DNA of 23,201 bases from Candidatus Pacearchaeota archaeon (GTDB taxonomy: Archaea; Nanoarchaeota; Nanoarchaeia; Pacearchaeales; GW2011-AR1): positions 1-23,201 of the forward strand of contig JALOBN010000040.1 in NCBI GenBank assembly GCA_023228245.1, given 5' to 3'. The position numbers were made by a program, and so were the translations under genes. Below are positions 13,773 through 20,863 of the stretch, piece after piece. Position 1 is the first letter of the stretch. Every line of letters begins with the position of its first letter. The notes under the pieces were generated by a model that saw nothing but the letters and a program-made list of their open reading frames with translations, did no database searches and was not told the DNA's origin.

Positions 13773-14607
13773 GGTGTATGACTGTGCTCTGGCTAATCCG
13801 CCTATGAATCTGCTGTCTGATGCAGTTGATGAAGATGGGTTGCCTATTGGCCTACCTACCATAGTTGGTAACGCAACCGCCCCATACTTAGACTTATCAC
13901 TTACAGAATCTCAACTGCTCCAACAACAGTTAGCCTTGACTCTGTTGGGCTTGTCCCTCAACGCTGGACCAAACTGTGGTATTGGCGCTGGGGGATTTCA
14001 ACCTGGCAACAAGTGTGCCACTGGTGGAGGTGGGGAAACAGTGGCTTACCATGGATCCCATTCATCTGGGATTAAGGAGTTTATCCCAAGAGAAGTTAAA
14101 GACTACAACTCTATAGGTACGTGGTTTACTGGAGATTCCAATAAGGCTTTGTCTCTTTATGGGCCGAATGTTTCTAAGGTTGCGATTCCGAAGAATCTGA
14201 ATTTAGTGGAGTTTACTCAACCAGACCAGTCTGACTTTCTTAGGGTGCTTGGAGGAAACTACCTAATTGCTCGCAAGGTTGGTAAGCTTCAGGAGGCCAA
14301 GGCATTAGAAAAACGAATGCCAGACGAGAAATATGAGAAGGACTACGAAAAAGCAGTTAGGGAAGAGAGGCTACACTCAGAAATATCCCAGAAGTTTCCA
14401 GACATCAGTGCAGTGAAGGCTTCAAACAAAGCTGCTAGATCGTTACTGATGGACAAGAAGTACATACAAGAGTTTCGCAGCTTTCTGGAGCAGGCAGGTA
14501 AAGACGGAATCGTGTGGAGGGGCAGCAATATCGATACCAAGAAGGGCGATAGCCCTCATGATGTGTACGTTCTATTCCACAAGCAATCCCTTCCTGTTTC
14601 TCAGTAG
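13765..14607 (+). CDS. Head-associated protein with C-terminal ART-PolyVal-like cassette
   Basis: 280 residues; the ATG overlaps the end of the minor head gene by eight bases. Residues 1-65 are a short non-recognised region ending in a helix (LTESQLLQQQLALTLLGLSL). A glycine-rich linker with two cysteines follows (NAGPNCGIGAGGFQPGNKC, 66-84). Residues 92-276 resemble the ART domain of polyvalent proteins: AYHGSHSSGIKEF (94-106), GTWFTGDSNKALSLYG (118-133), a helical insertion rich in Glu/Lys (170-240), DGIVW (247-251) and VYVLFHKQSL (267-276). This fold transfers ADP-ribose to targets; substrate unknown. The N-terminal part may be a remnant of, or companion to, the minor head protein. Confidence 0.7.
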   Translation: MDRVYDCALANPPMNLLSDAVDEDGLPIGLPTIVGNATAPYLDLSLTESQLLQQQLALTLLGLSLNAGPNCGIGAGGFQPGNKCATGGGGETVAYHGSHSSGIKEFIPREVKDYNSIGTWFTGDSNKALSLYGPNVSKVAIPKNLNLVEFTQPDQSDFLRVLGGNYLIARKVGKLQEAKALEKRMPDEKYEKDYEKAVREERLHSEISQKFPDISAVKASNKAARSLLMDKKYIQEFRSFLEQAGKDGIVWRGSNIDTKKGDSPHDVYVLFHKQSLPVSQ

Positions 14608-14619
14608 TCTAGAGGATTT

Positions 14620-14886
14620 ATGAAACTAAGCAAGACATCCGAGAAAGCAGCCAAACAGGCAAATCAGGTTATCTATGATCAAAACAGAAACTGCCAAATC
14701 AAATGCGAGGATGCTCTTAACCGTTTGGCTAATGGGCTATTTTACCTGATGAGAGCTAGAGCTACCCTCAAGACAGAAAAAGATCCAGCCATTGCGGTTG
14801 GAGATCTGTGTAATGTTAGAGATCAATGTGCAGAGGTTGCTCGTTCGCTTCACGAAGTAATGCGGCCGATTGAGATCAGAGATTGA
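14620..14886 (+). CDS. Small helical hypothetical protein
   Basis: 88 residues with AGAGGA five to six bases before the ATG. The sequence is almost entirely predicted helix, with three spaced cysteines (CQIKC and later single Cys residues) and a basic start KLSKTSEKAAKQANQ. No family is recognised. It is the first of four small genes between the cassette-bearing proteins and the protease gene. Confidence 0.55.
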   Translation: MKLSKTSEKAAKQANQVIYDQNRNCQIKCEDALNRLANGLFYLMRARATLKTEKDPAIAVGDLCNVRDQCAEVARSLHEVMRPIEIRD

Positions 14887-14896
14887 GAAATAGGCA

Positions 14897-15142
14897 ATGG
14901 ACAATTTCCCGATAACAATACCTGCCCCTTGGATTAGCCAGATTGGTTCCAATGACCCTGATAGATGGAGCAAATGCTTTCCTGATGGGCGTCATATAGT
15001 ATATGTCTGTCCTTTATGTGGTTGGTACAGATTCCATCCATTGAGTTACTGTGGCCACTGTCCTGGAAAGCTAGAACGGTTAGCGTTGGACATGGCAAGA
15101 TATAATGAGTGGAAGAAGGGTAGAATGACTGATGGGACCTAA
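14897..15142 (+). CDS. Small zinc-finger protein
   Basis: 81 residues. Two CxxC pairs, CPLC (38-41) and CGHC (52-55), lie in a YVCPLCGWYRFHPLSYCGHC segment and would bind one zinc. Upstream ATAGGC is a weak ribosome-binding site. The N-terminus is Pro/Ile-rich, the C-terminus basic and helical. No specific family is recognised. Confidence 0.55.
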   Translation: MDNFPITIPAPWISQIGSNDPDRWSKCFPDGRHIVYVCPLCGWYRFHPLSYCGHCPGKLERLALDMARYNEWKKGRMTDGT

Positions 15143-15183
15143 ACCCCCGCAACTAACAATCTCAGTCTAGGAGTCTTCCAAGC

Positions 15184-15525
15184 ATGGCAGAAGAAGTGCC
15201 CACACCGCCAGTCAATAACCAACAACCAACGGTTGATGTAGTTCAACCACCACAAAAGAAACCCAAGCAATTATTCTCAGCCTCTCAGATAGCTATACTG
15301 AAGCTACTGAATGATGGATTACCTCACTTGCGTGAAGACTTGATTAAGGTACTGCCAGACTCAAATCCAGATTGTATCAACCGTCACCACGTCAATGACC
15401 ACTTAACTGCACTGCGTAAGAAGATACGGCCGTTGGGTCATGAGATTGTGTGTGAACTGCTTAACCGCAGAGTCAGTTACCGTCATGTGCGACTACTCCA
15501 CTCAGCTAATGATGGGCGTAGATAA
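15184..15525 (+). CDS. Winged-helix DNA-binding protein
   Basis: 113 residues with AGGAG upstream. Residues 1-28 are Pro/Gln-rich and probably disordered. Residues 30-108 read as a winged helix of the OmpR C-terminal type: SASQIAILKLLNDGLPHLRE, then a recognition helix around NRHHVNDHLTALRKKIRP (residues about 62-79), then the wing GHEIVCELLNRRVSYRHVRLL. There is no receiver domain, so this would be a stand-alone regulator. The stop overlaps the next start (TAATG). It could control the promoter-like region 15719-15905 downstream; that is inference. Confidence 0.65.
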   Translation: MAEEVPTPPVNNQQPTVDVVQPPQKKPKQLFSASQIAILKLLNDGLPHLREDLIKVLPDSNPDCINRHHVNDHLTALRKKIRPLGHEIVCELLNRRVSYRHVRLLHSANDGRR

Positions 15526-15728
15526 TGACCAAAGAAGAAATTGAATCTTTAGCAACTGAGTTCAAAGTCAATACGTGGAATTTGAACTCCTTAGACAATA
15601 CCGGGGCTGACTATTCTCAGGCTAGGTGGTGCTTGCAATTCGCTGAGGCTTGGGTGGGAGACCCATTAGGTGCGGCTCTTGTTTACCCAATCTTTCGCGA
15701 GATGCTTTGCAAAGCGGGTATAATGTAG
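15525..15728 (+). CDS. Small hypothetical protein
   Basis: 67 residues, starting in a TAATG overlap with the winged-helix gene. The product looks like a small mixed alpha/beta domain (WCLQFAEAWVGDPLGAALVY). No family is recognised. Its last codons contain the TATAAT at 15719-15724, so the gene end and a candidate promoter coincide. Confidence 0.5.
   Translation: MTKEEIESLATEFKVNTWNLNSLDNTGADYSQARWCLQFAEAWVGDPLGAALVYPIFREMLCKAGIM
15719..15724 (+). promoter_or_regulatory. Candidate -10 box ahead of the protease-capsid genes
   Basis: A perfect TATAAT inside GGTATAATG, a nine-base word also found at 6495-6503 upstream of the portal. No good -35 element is visible at the expected spacing. Its place just before a 214-base gene-free stretch suits a transcription start, but a single hexamer is weak evidence. 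Confidence 0.3.
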
Positions 15729-15774
15729 GGGTGTAAGGCTGCGGTCTGTTGTGTTGTGGGTTGCTTGGGGAAGG

Positions 15775-15811
15775 CCCCTAGTGCTTGCCTGTAATGGGTG
15801 GGCACTAGGGG
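15775..15811 (+). terminator. Perfect 10-bp inverted repeat, candidate terminator or attenuator
   Basis: CCCCTAGTGC (15775-15784) pairs exactly with GCACTAGGGG (15802-15811) around a 17-base loop, followed by TTATTTATT. The T-rich trailer supports Rho-independent termination, though it is interrupted. It lies about 50 bases after the last small gene and downstream of the candidate -10 box, so it could act as an attenuator in the leader. Confidence 0.55.
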
Positions 15812-15873
15812 TTATTTATTGCGCCCACGACGTTCTGGGGCCATGCTAGACCCTCTGTAAGCCATATCTAAGG

Positions 15874-15905
15874 CTACCCTAGGCTATGGCCTAGCTATAG
15901 GGTAG
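15874..15905 (+). repeat. Second leader hairpin before the protease gene
   Basis: CTACCCTA (15874-15881) pairs with TAGGGTAG (15898-15905), with an inner GCTA/TAGC pair (15883-15886 with 15892-15895) and a five-base loop. GTTTTG follows. Together with the hairpin at 15775-15811 it fills most of 15729-15942, a stretch with no credible gene. It may be a terminator or an RNA processing/regulatory structure. Confidence 0.45.
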
Positions 15906-15960
15906 GTTTTGAAGCGGAGGCTATTTACCAGTTCCCAATGGGTTGGGTATATTCCCGCTC

Positions 15961-18912
15961 ATGGAACAGGTATTGGCCAACCTATCTTCCAGGGTTCGCA
16001 GCATCAAGCGAGAAGGACGAGAGTTCTTAGTCGCTCCGCTTGTCATGCTTCGCCCTCAGGTGTTAAACGGTTCCAAGGGGCCGTTACTCTACACGCCTGA
16101 AGAAATTCGTAACAGTGAATCACAGTGGGATGGTATTCCCATGGTGGTTAACCATCCCATCGACAACAATGGCAACCACATCAGTGCTAGCAGTGATGGG
16201 GTACTGCGCAGTACAGGCATCGGTCTTGTCAAACATCCTTACACGGACAAGGATGGAGTGCTGCGAGGTTATGGCTGGTTTGATGTAAAGAAAACCGACA
16301 AGGTTGCGCCTAACATCACTCGTAATCTTAGAGCCAATCGCCCTATCGAGTTGAGCACTGGCCTCTTCACCAGGAACGATAAGTCTCCCGTTGGTTCCAA
16401 CTACAACGGAATCGCCTACACTCACATCGCCCGTAATTATCAAGCAGACCACTTGGCTATTCTTCCAGACCAGGTTGGCGCTTGTAGCTTACGTGATGGA
16501 TGTGGGGTATTGGCCAACCATTCTACCAAGTCACTAAATGAGCAACTCCAATCTCTTCTGCTCAACGCCAATCCTGAGGGCGATATGTCTACCCTACGTA
16601 GCCAGTTGACTTCTCTGTTGTTGGCAAACATAGCTGGGCAACCTCACTCGAAGAATACTGGTCATTTCAAGCCGCTTGGAGCAGGTACCGGTAGGGGTGA
16701 ACACCATGAACATGCACAGTTAGGCGCAATGCACTTGACTGATGTTGATAGGGAGTTGGGTGCTGATGCTCTACAACAGAAGACGGAGTTGGGCGAGAAT
16801 CCACCAAACTGGGCAATTGATGAAGCCAAGTGGGCTAAAGCCAAGTCCGCTGCTGACAAGGGCAAATACTCCGGCGATATGTATTGGGCCGTTGTGGCCC
16901 ACATCTATCAGAACATGGGTGGGAAGATTATGTCCAAAGTTGCAGCTAATGCTAACCCAGAAGGTTGCAATCAGTACAAAAAATGTGGTGGGTCTTCCTG
17001 GTCTGAAGGCGTTAGTGCTGGTGGGGGTAGAGTTACCTATACCAGAGTCGAAAGCCACGGAAAATACAATTTGATTAGTGATGCAGCGGGGTATGGAAAA
17101 CTGTCCCTAGAATACACCCCAAATGCCGGGTTTACAAAAAGACTGGGATCTTCCGGAGATAGAAATAAACTTGAGAAGATGTCAGAGAAACACCACCAAT
17201 TGCAACTCCCAACCACAACTAAGAATACGGGGGGCATCATTGCCTCGAAGTCAACGAATAATCAGGAGGCAATCGTGGCCAAACTGAAGACTGCTTTGCA
17301 TCGTAAGCAAGTCGTTAACGCCAATCCTGAGGGTTGTAATCAGTTCAAGCCTTGCACTGTTGGGGGTGGCGGATCGACTGGTGGAAGAAGTGTTGACAGC
17401 ATCCAAAAGGATAGAGAGTCAATAATTACAGGTAAGTCCCCTTACGACAAAACTAAGTTAGGCGGTCTTGATAAAGAACTTGATGCCGCTCAAACCAATC
17501 GCATCAAGTCTGCGGGCGCATCAGACATCAGATCATTGTCAACTAAAGACAAAGCAAAAGCTGTAGCTACGGCTAAATCAGTATTGACTCAAACCCGAGT
17601 AATTACCGGAGTTACTAGGTTGTCTAAAGGCGGAACAAAGTTTGGTGGATTTGAAGAAGGCACAAAACGACCAACAAAGTTTGATAGCAGCGCCGTAATT
17701 GCTGTTCATAATCAATCTTCAGTTTCTAACGTCTGTAAGAAAAAGAAGTCTCCCGTAGCTGCTACCGAAACGGTGAATGGAGATCAATCTATTGAAGAGG
17801 AAGTGGCTAACGCTGATCAGTCGTTGACTGAACGCATTCATGAAGTTGAAGAAGTGTTTAGTGAAGAGAACCCCAACAAGTACGACGGTCAGGGTAATCT
17901 CATCAACCAACCGCTTATTGTGGATGTGTTTGATGGCTACTTCATCTACCGTGATGGCGACAGTTTGTATCGACAAGAGTATGAGGTGGATGAAAAGGGC
18001 GATGCAGCATTGACTGGTGAGGCTACTCCAGTCAACAAGGTAGTGGAGTATGTAGCTGAAGCAGTGGGCAATGATGGTGGTGGTGGGCGAGCAGACCAAG
18101 AGGAATTAGAAGAGGGTGGTGTAGTCGGTGACAACGATGAAGAAGAGGCGTTGGACGAGTCTGATGAGGCGGATGACATTGGCGATGACGCTGATGAAGA
18201 TGGCAGTGAAGACGATGACTATGACGAAGACGAGGGTAGTGATTCAGGTGACGAAGAGTCGGATGTTGCCGATGAGTCGTCTGTAACTAATAGCCAACAA
18301 GGAGAACCAAGTATGGCTCTGAACGCGAGTGACAAGAAGCGAATTGTGGACGACCTGATCGGCAACTGCAACGAATGTGGTTGGACTGAGAAGGATCGTG
18401 AGACGTTGAATGCCATGAAGGATGAAACCCTCATGACGATGGAAGAGTGCCGCAAGAAGACGGCCACGACCAATCAAAAGCTGAAAGTAGCTGAAGAGGA
18501 AGCTGTTGCGGCTAAGGCGCAGGTTCAGCAGTTGTCAGCCAATCAGGCACGCAAGCTGACTGACCAGGAGTGGATGGAGCAAGCGCCGTTGCCTGTCCGT
18601 CGTGTAGTGGCAAATGCTCAGGCTATCGAAGCCCAAGAGAAGACAGCGATTATCAACCGCCTGGTGTCTAACATCAGTGATGAGGCGGTGCGCAAGGCAC
18701 AGATGGAGCGATTGCAAAGCAGAGACGTTTCTGACTTGCGTGCTGACTTGGCACTGTTGCCGCCAAGCCAGGATGTACTGCACGCCACCTCGGTAGCCAA
18801 CTACTTGGGTGCTGCTCCTGCGTTCAATCAGTCGCGGACTGATGACGTTGATCCTAACGACATTCTTGAACTCCCTACGATGAACTGGGGTGATCAGAAA
18901 GCAGCTAGCTAA
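15961..18912 (+). CDS. DUF2213-type prohead protease fused to scaffold, with inserted cassettes
   Basis: 983 residues from ATG 15961 (a TTG at 15943 is also possible; neither has a strong ribosome-binding site). Residues 18-175 are a DUF2213 domain: FLVAPLVMLRPQVLNGSKGP, LLYTPEEI, GIPMVVNHP (His65) and RPIELSTGLF (Ser132), a layout seen in prohead proteases that trim scaffold. Three NANPEG motifs (from residues 202, 330 and 453) divide the next part into a block with DEAKWAKAK and YWAVVAHIYQNMGG, then two unrecognised cassettes, each introduced by GCNQ[YF]xxC. After residue 600 come a mixed region, a very acidic stretch (709-784) and a helical scaffold-like end. An internal start at 18313 probably makes the scaffold separately. 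Capsid genes follow, supporting the role. Confidence 0.82.
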   Translation: MEQVLANLSSRVRSIKREGREFLVAPLVMLRPQVLNGSKGPLLYTPEEIRNSESQWDGIPMVVNHPIDNNGNHISASSDGVLRSTGIGLVKHPYTDKDGVLRGYGWFDVKKTDKVAPNITRNLRANRPIELSTGLFTRNDKSPVGSNYNGIAYTHIARNYQADHLAILPDQVGACSLRDGCGVLANHSTKSLNEQLQSLLLNANPEGDMSTLRSQLTSLLLANIAGQPHSKNTGHFKPLGAGTGRGEHHEHAQLGAMHLTDVDRELGADALQQKTELGENPPNWAIDEAKWAKAKSAADKGKYSGDMYWAVVAHIYQNMGGKIMSKVAANANPEGCNQYKKCGGSSWSEGVSAGGGRVTYTRVESHGKYNLISDAAGYGKLSLEYTPNAGFTKRLGSSGDRNKLEKMSEKHHQLQLPTTTKNTGGIIASKSTNNQEAIVAKLKTALHRKQVVNANPEGCNQFKPCTVGGGGSTGGRSVDSIQKDRESIITGKSPYDKTKLGGLDKELDAAQTNRIKSAGASDIRSLSTKDKAKAVATAKSVLTQTRVITGVTRLSKGGTKFGGFEEGTKRPTKFDSSAVIAVHNQSSVSNVCKKKKSPVAATETVNGDQSIEEEVANADQSLTERIHEVEEVFSEENPNKYDGQGNLINQPLIVDVFDGYFIYRDGDSLYRQEYEVDEKGDAALTGEATPVNKVVEYVAEAVGNDGGGGRADQEELEEGGVVGDNDEEEALDESDEADDIGDDADEDGSEDDDYDEDEGSDSGDEESDVADESSVTNSQQGEPSMALNASDKKRIVDDLIGNCNECGWTEKDRETLNAMKDETLMTMEECRKKTATTNQKLKVAEEEAVAAKAQVQQLSANQARKLTDQEWMEQAPLPVRRVVANAQAIEAQEKTAIINRLVSNISDEAVRKAQMERLQSRDVSDLRADLALLPPSQDVLHATSVANYLGAAPAFNQSRTDDVDPNDILELPTMNWGDQKAAS
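16564..16581 (+). repeat. NANPEG motif, copy 1 (no cysteines)
   Basis: Codons for N-A-N-P-E-G followed by DMSTLRSQ, without the GCNQ continuation. The bases aacgccaatcctgaggg are identical over 17 positions to those at 17317-17333. This copy may represent the original site into which cassettes were placed. Confidence 0.6.
16948..17316 (+). other. Unknown cassette 1 in the protease gene
   Basis: A 123-codon block beginning NANPEGCNQYKKCGGSS. The body has beta-like stretches (GGRVTYTRVESHGKYNLIS, GKLSLEYTPNAGF) and a helical end rich in Lys and Gln (NNQEAIVAKLKTALHRKQ). It matches no domain I recognise. It ends exactly where the next NANPEG begins, so the block is one repeat-to-repeat unit. 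Confidence 0.5.
17317..17757 (+). other. Unknown cassette 2 in the protease gene
   Basis: Begins NANPEGCNQFKPCTVGGGG and runs about 147 codons to around VCKKKKSPV, where the acidic protease/scaffold part seems to resume; the right edge is approximate. The body is basic and helical (GGLDKELDAAQTNRIKSAG, TKDKAKAVATAKSVLTQT). No family is recognised. A DNA- or RNA-binding role would fit its charge, but this is only a guess. Confidence 0.45.
18313..18912 (+). CDS. Probable scaffolding protein from an internal start
   Basis: AAGGAG at 18299-18304 lies eight bases before an in-frame ATG at 18313, inside the protease gene. Translation from here gives 199 residues (MALNASDKKRIVDDLIGNCN onward), mostly helical, with a coiled-coil-like part (TNQKLKVAEEEAVAAKAQVQ) and an acidic end DDVDPNDILELP. 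Many phages make their scaffold from a start nested in the 3' part of the protease gene, so that free scaffold is in excess over the fusion. The start site is the direct evidence; the scaffold function is inferred from position and helical content. Confidence 0.6.
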   Translation: MALNASDKKRIVDDLIGNCNECGWTEKDRETLNAMKDETLMTMEECRKKTATTNQKLKVAEEEAVAAKAQVQQLSANQARKLTDQEWMEQAPLPVRRVVANAQAIEAQEKTAIINRLVSNISDEAVRKAQMERLQSRDVSDLRADLALLPPSQDVLHATSVANYLGAAPAFNQSRTDDVDPNDILELPTMNWGDQKAAS

Positions 18913-18975
18913 GCCAGAGGCTTCTATTCAAATGCAACTGGCCTGAAATGAAACTCAGATACAGGAGATTGTAAT

Positions 18976-19464
18976 ATGGCGAAGGGTAATTGTATTGTTG
19001 TGGAGGCCAATCCTCGTGGTAAGTTCTGCGAGGGGATTGTGAGTGGTACGCCGTACCCTGGCACGATCATGCAAATCAAGGCTGCTACGGAACCTGTAGG
19101 AGGCCGGTTTACCTACGAGGCGTACAACCGTGACGCTGATGGTAACCGTCCGCAAGGCCCACTGTATGTCCTCTGTGAGGACAAACTGCAAGGCAAGGCG
19201 GCTACGGCCGCTTATGCCGATGGAGATCGTTGCTTCTTGTATTGCCCGTTGGCTGGTGATGAGTTGAACGTGTTGGTGTCGGCTGCTGGTACTAGCACGG
19301 GTGACAGTCAGGCTATTGGTGGCTTGCTGATTGTCAACGATGGCGATGGAACTTGCGTGGCTACCACAGGCAGCCCTGAGAGTGAGCCTTTTGTGGTTAT
19401 GGAAACCACTTCGGACGTTGTGGCTGCCGGCACTCTCACTTGGGTCCGCCACACTGGCTATTAA
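18976..19464 (+). CDS. Head decoration / stabilisation protein
   Basis: 162 residues with GGAG upstream. The product is Gly/Ala/Thr-rich and beta-rich, with long hydrophobic strands (GTIMQIKAATEPVGGRFTYE, RCFLYCPLAGDELNVLV) and a C-terminal strand GTLTWVRHTGY. Size, composition and place directly before the major capsid gene fit a lambda gpD- or DUF2190-like decoration protein that clamps capsid subunits. The codon use is more GC-rich, as for the capsid gene, which suits high expression. No exact family was recognised. Confidence 0.65.
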   Translation: MAKGNCIVVEANPRGKFCEGIVSGTPYPGTIMQIKAATEPVGGRFTYEAYNRDADGNRPQGPLYVLCEDKLQGKAATAAYADGDRCFLYCPLAGDELNVLVSAAGTSTGDSQAIGGLLIVNDGDGTCVATTGSPESEPFVVMETTSDVVAAGTLTWVRHTGY

Positions 19465-19528
19465 TCTACATAGGCGAAGGTGACTAGACTCGGCAACAAT
19501 CGCCGACAACCAGAATAGGAGAGTAAGC

Positions 19529-20701
19529 ATGTTTGTAGACTACGTATTGAATGGGCAAGGCTTTGGCCCTGTCGGTGAGCAGTTGGCCGGAAGTCGCTTT
19601 GATCCAGGTATGCGACGCCCTTACCGTGATAGCAAGGGTCGCCCTTGCGCCACGGTGAATACTGGGCGTATGCGTTACGACGACAAGTTGAAGATGATGG
19701 TTCCTATCTACGAGAACCATCTGATTGCCAATCTGCGATCACGAGGTATTGATAGCCCCGTGTTCAACGCTACCACCCTGGTGAAAGATCAGTGGAAGAT
19801 GATCGACCAGGTTGTGACTAAGGAGTCTCGCAAGCGATTGTCGGCTTGGGCTGACCTGGCTGCCGCGAATACCTACGGTGGTTTCAACGGCATGAGCAAG
19901 ACGATCCTTGAGACGGATGCTATGAGCGATCCAGGCGAAGCCATGGTTGACATGGACGCCTTGACCGAGGGACGTAACGATACGCCTCTGTATGCACGCA
20001 ATGGGTTGCCCTTGTGCATTACCCACAGTGACTTCTACGTCAGCCTGCGTGAGTTGGAAGTCAGCCGTACCAGTGGTTCTCCCCTCGATCTCACGAAGGC
20101 CGAATCTGCTGGCCGTCGAGTGGCAGAGACGGTGGAGAAGACGGTCATTGGCACGGAAACCGGCTTGACCTACGGCGATTCGACGGACTACGCGCGCACG
20201 TCCCAGGTGTATGGCTACACGAATTTCCCTAGCCGTAACACCAAGACGGACCTGACTGCCCCGACGGCTGCGGGTTGGACGCCGGAAACGACGTTGAATG
20301 AAGTGTTGACCATGCGACAACTGTTGTATGGTGACAACTTCACTGGCCCCTACGTGCTGTATGTCAGCAGTGACTGGGATCAGTACCTGGATGGTGACTA
20401 CTATGCCAAGGCCACGAGTGGCATGGTTGCTCCTACGCAGACCCTGCGTCAGCGTTTGGAAGCTATCAAGGGGATTACGGCTGTGAAAACCCTCGACTTC
20501 TTCACGGACACGTTCAGCATGGTCATGATCCAAATGACCAGTGACGTGGCGCGTGCCGTGTTGGGCATGGACATCACCACGATGCAGTGGGAGTCCATGG
20601 GTGGCTTGCGTATCAACTTCAAGGTGATGTGCATCATGGTGCCGCAAATTCGTTCTACCTATAGCGGCAATTGTGGTATCTGCCACGGATCGACTGCTTG
20701 A
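19529..20701 (+). CDS. Major capsid protein (HK97-fold, encapsulin-like)
   Basis: 390 residues after a strong AGGAGA site. Landmarks include the N-terminal ASxFDPGMRRPY-like segment (here RFDPGMRRPYRDSKGRP), a helical spine (RLSAWADLAAANTYGGFNGM), the encapsulin-like GRRVAETVEKTVIGTETGL (about 192-210) and a C-terminal strand region IQMTSDVARAVLGMDITTMQ. Many copies form the head shell. It lacks an obvious long N-terminal scaffold region, which agrees with a separate scaffold upstream. Codon use is the most GC-rich in this part of the window. A 13-bp hairpin follows, which suggests that a transcript ends here or is protected. Confidence 0.88.
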   Translation: MFVDYVLNGQGFGPVGEQLAGSRFDPGMRRPYRDSKGRPCATVNTGRMRYDDKLKMMVPIYENHLIANLRSRGIDSPVFNATTLVKDQWKMIDQVVTKESRKRLSAWADLAAANTYGGFNGMSKTILETDAMSDPGEAMVDMDALTEGRNDTPLYARNGLPLCITHSDFYVSLRELEVSRTSGSPLDLTKAESAGRRVAETVEKTVIGTETGLTYGDSTDYARTSQVYGYTNFPSRNTKTDLTAPTAAGWTPETTLNEVLTMRQLLYGDNFTGPYVLYVSSDWDQYLDGDYYAKATSGMVAPTQTLRQRLEAIKGITAVKTLDFFTDTFSMVMIQMTSDVARAVLGMDITTMQWESMGGLRINFKVMCIMVPQIRSTYSGNCGICHGSTA

Positions 20702-20715
20702 CGGTGCGACGGTGT

Positions 20716-20780
20716 GGGGTTTGGTGACCCTACTGCCAGTTCGGTTATGACGGTGGCCGACTGGCAGTAGGGATTACCCC
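20716..20780 (+). terminator. Long hairpin after the major capsid gene
   Basis: CCCTACTGCCAGT (20728-20740) pairs perfectly with ACTGGCAGTAGGG (20760-20772), and the stem extends inward with CGG/CCG (20742-20744 with 20757-20759) and outward with GGGGT/ACCCC (20716-20720 with 20776-20780). There is no T-run, so it may act as a Rho-independent terminator of weak type, or stabilise the 3' end of capsid mRNA while reducing read-through. The remaining gap to 20863 holds no gene. Confidence 0.65.
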
Positions 20781-20863
20781 AACGATTCAATTAAGCAATC
20801 CAATCTGTACTGGGCTAACCGTTTATTCTGTTACTTCTTGGGCACTCAGTTAGGAGCGATGCA

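Noticed and set aside
15909..16100. Short + strand frame overlapping the start of the protease gene
   Set aside because: It overlaps the well-supported DUF2213 frame, and its product has no coherent features.
19003..19030. EANPRGKFCEG in the decoration protein, resembling the N-x-N-P-x-G-C linker
   Set aside because: No second cysteine in place and no GCNQ; the sequence continues as part of the small decoration protein without an added module.
19739..20686. A 315-codon open frame on the - strand opposite the major capsid gene
   Set aside because: It mirrors the codon bias of the highly expressed capsid gene; the product is His/Arg-rich without domain signatures, and the + strand product is a clear capsid protein.
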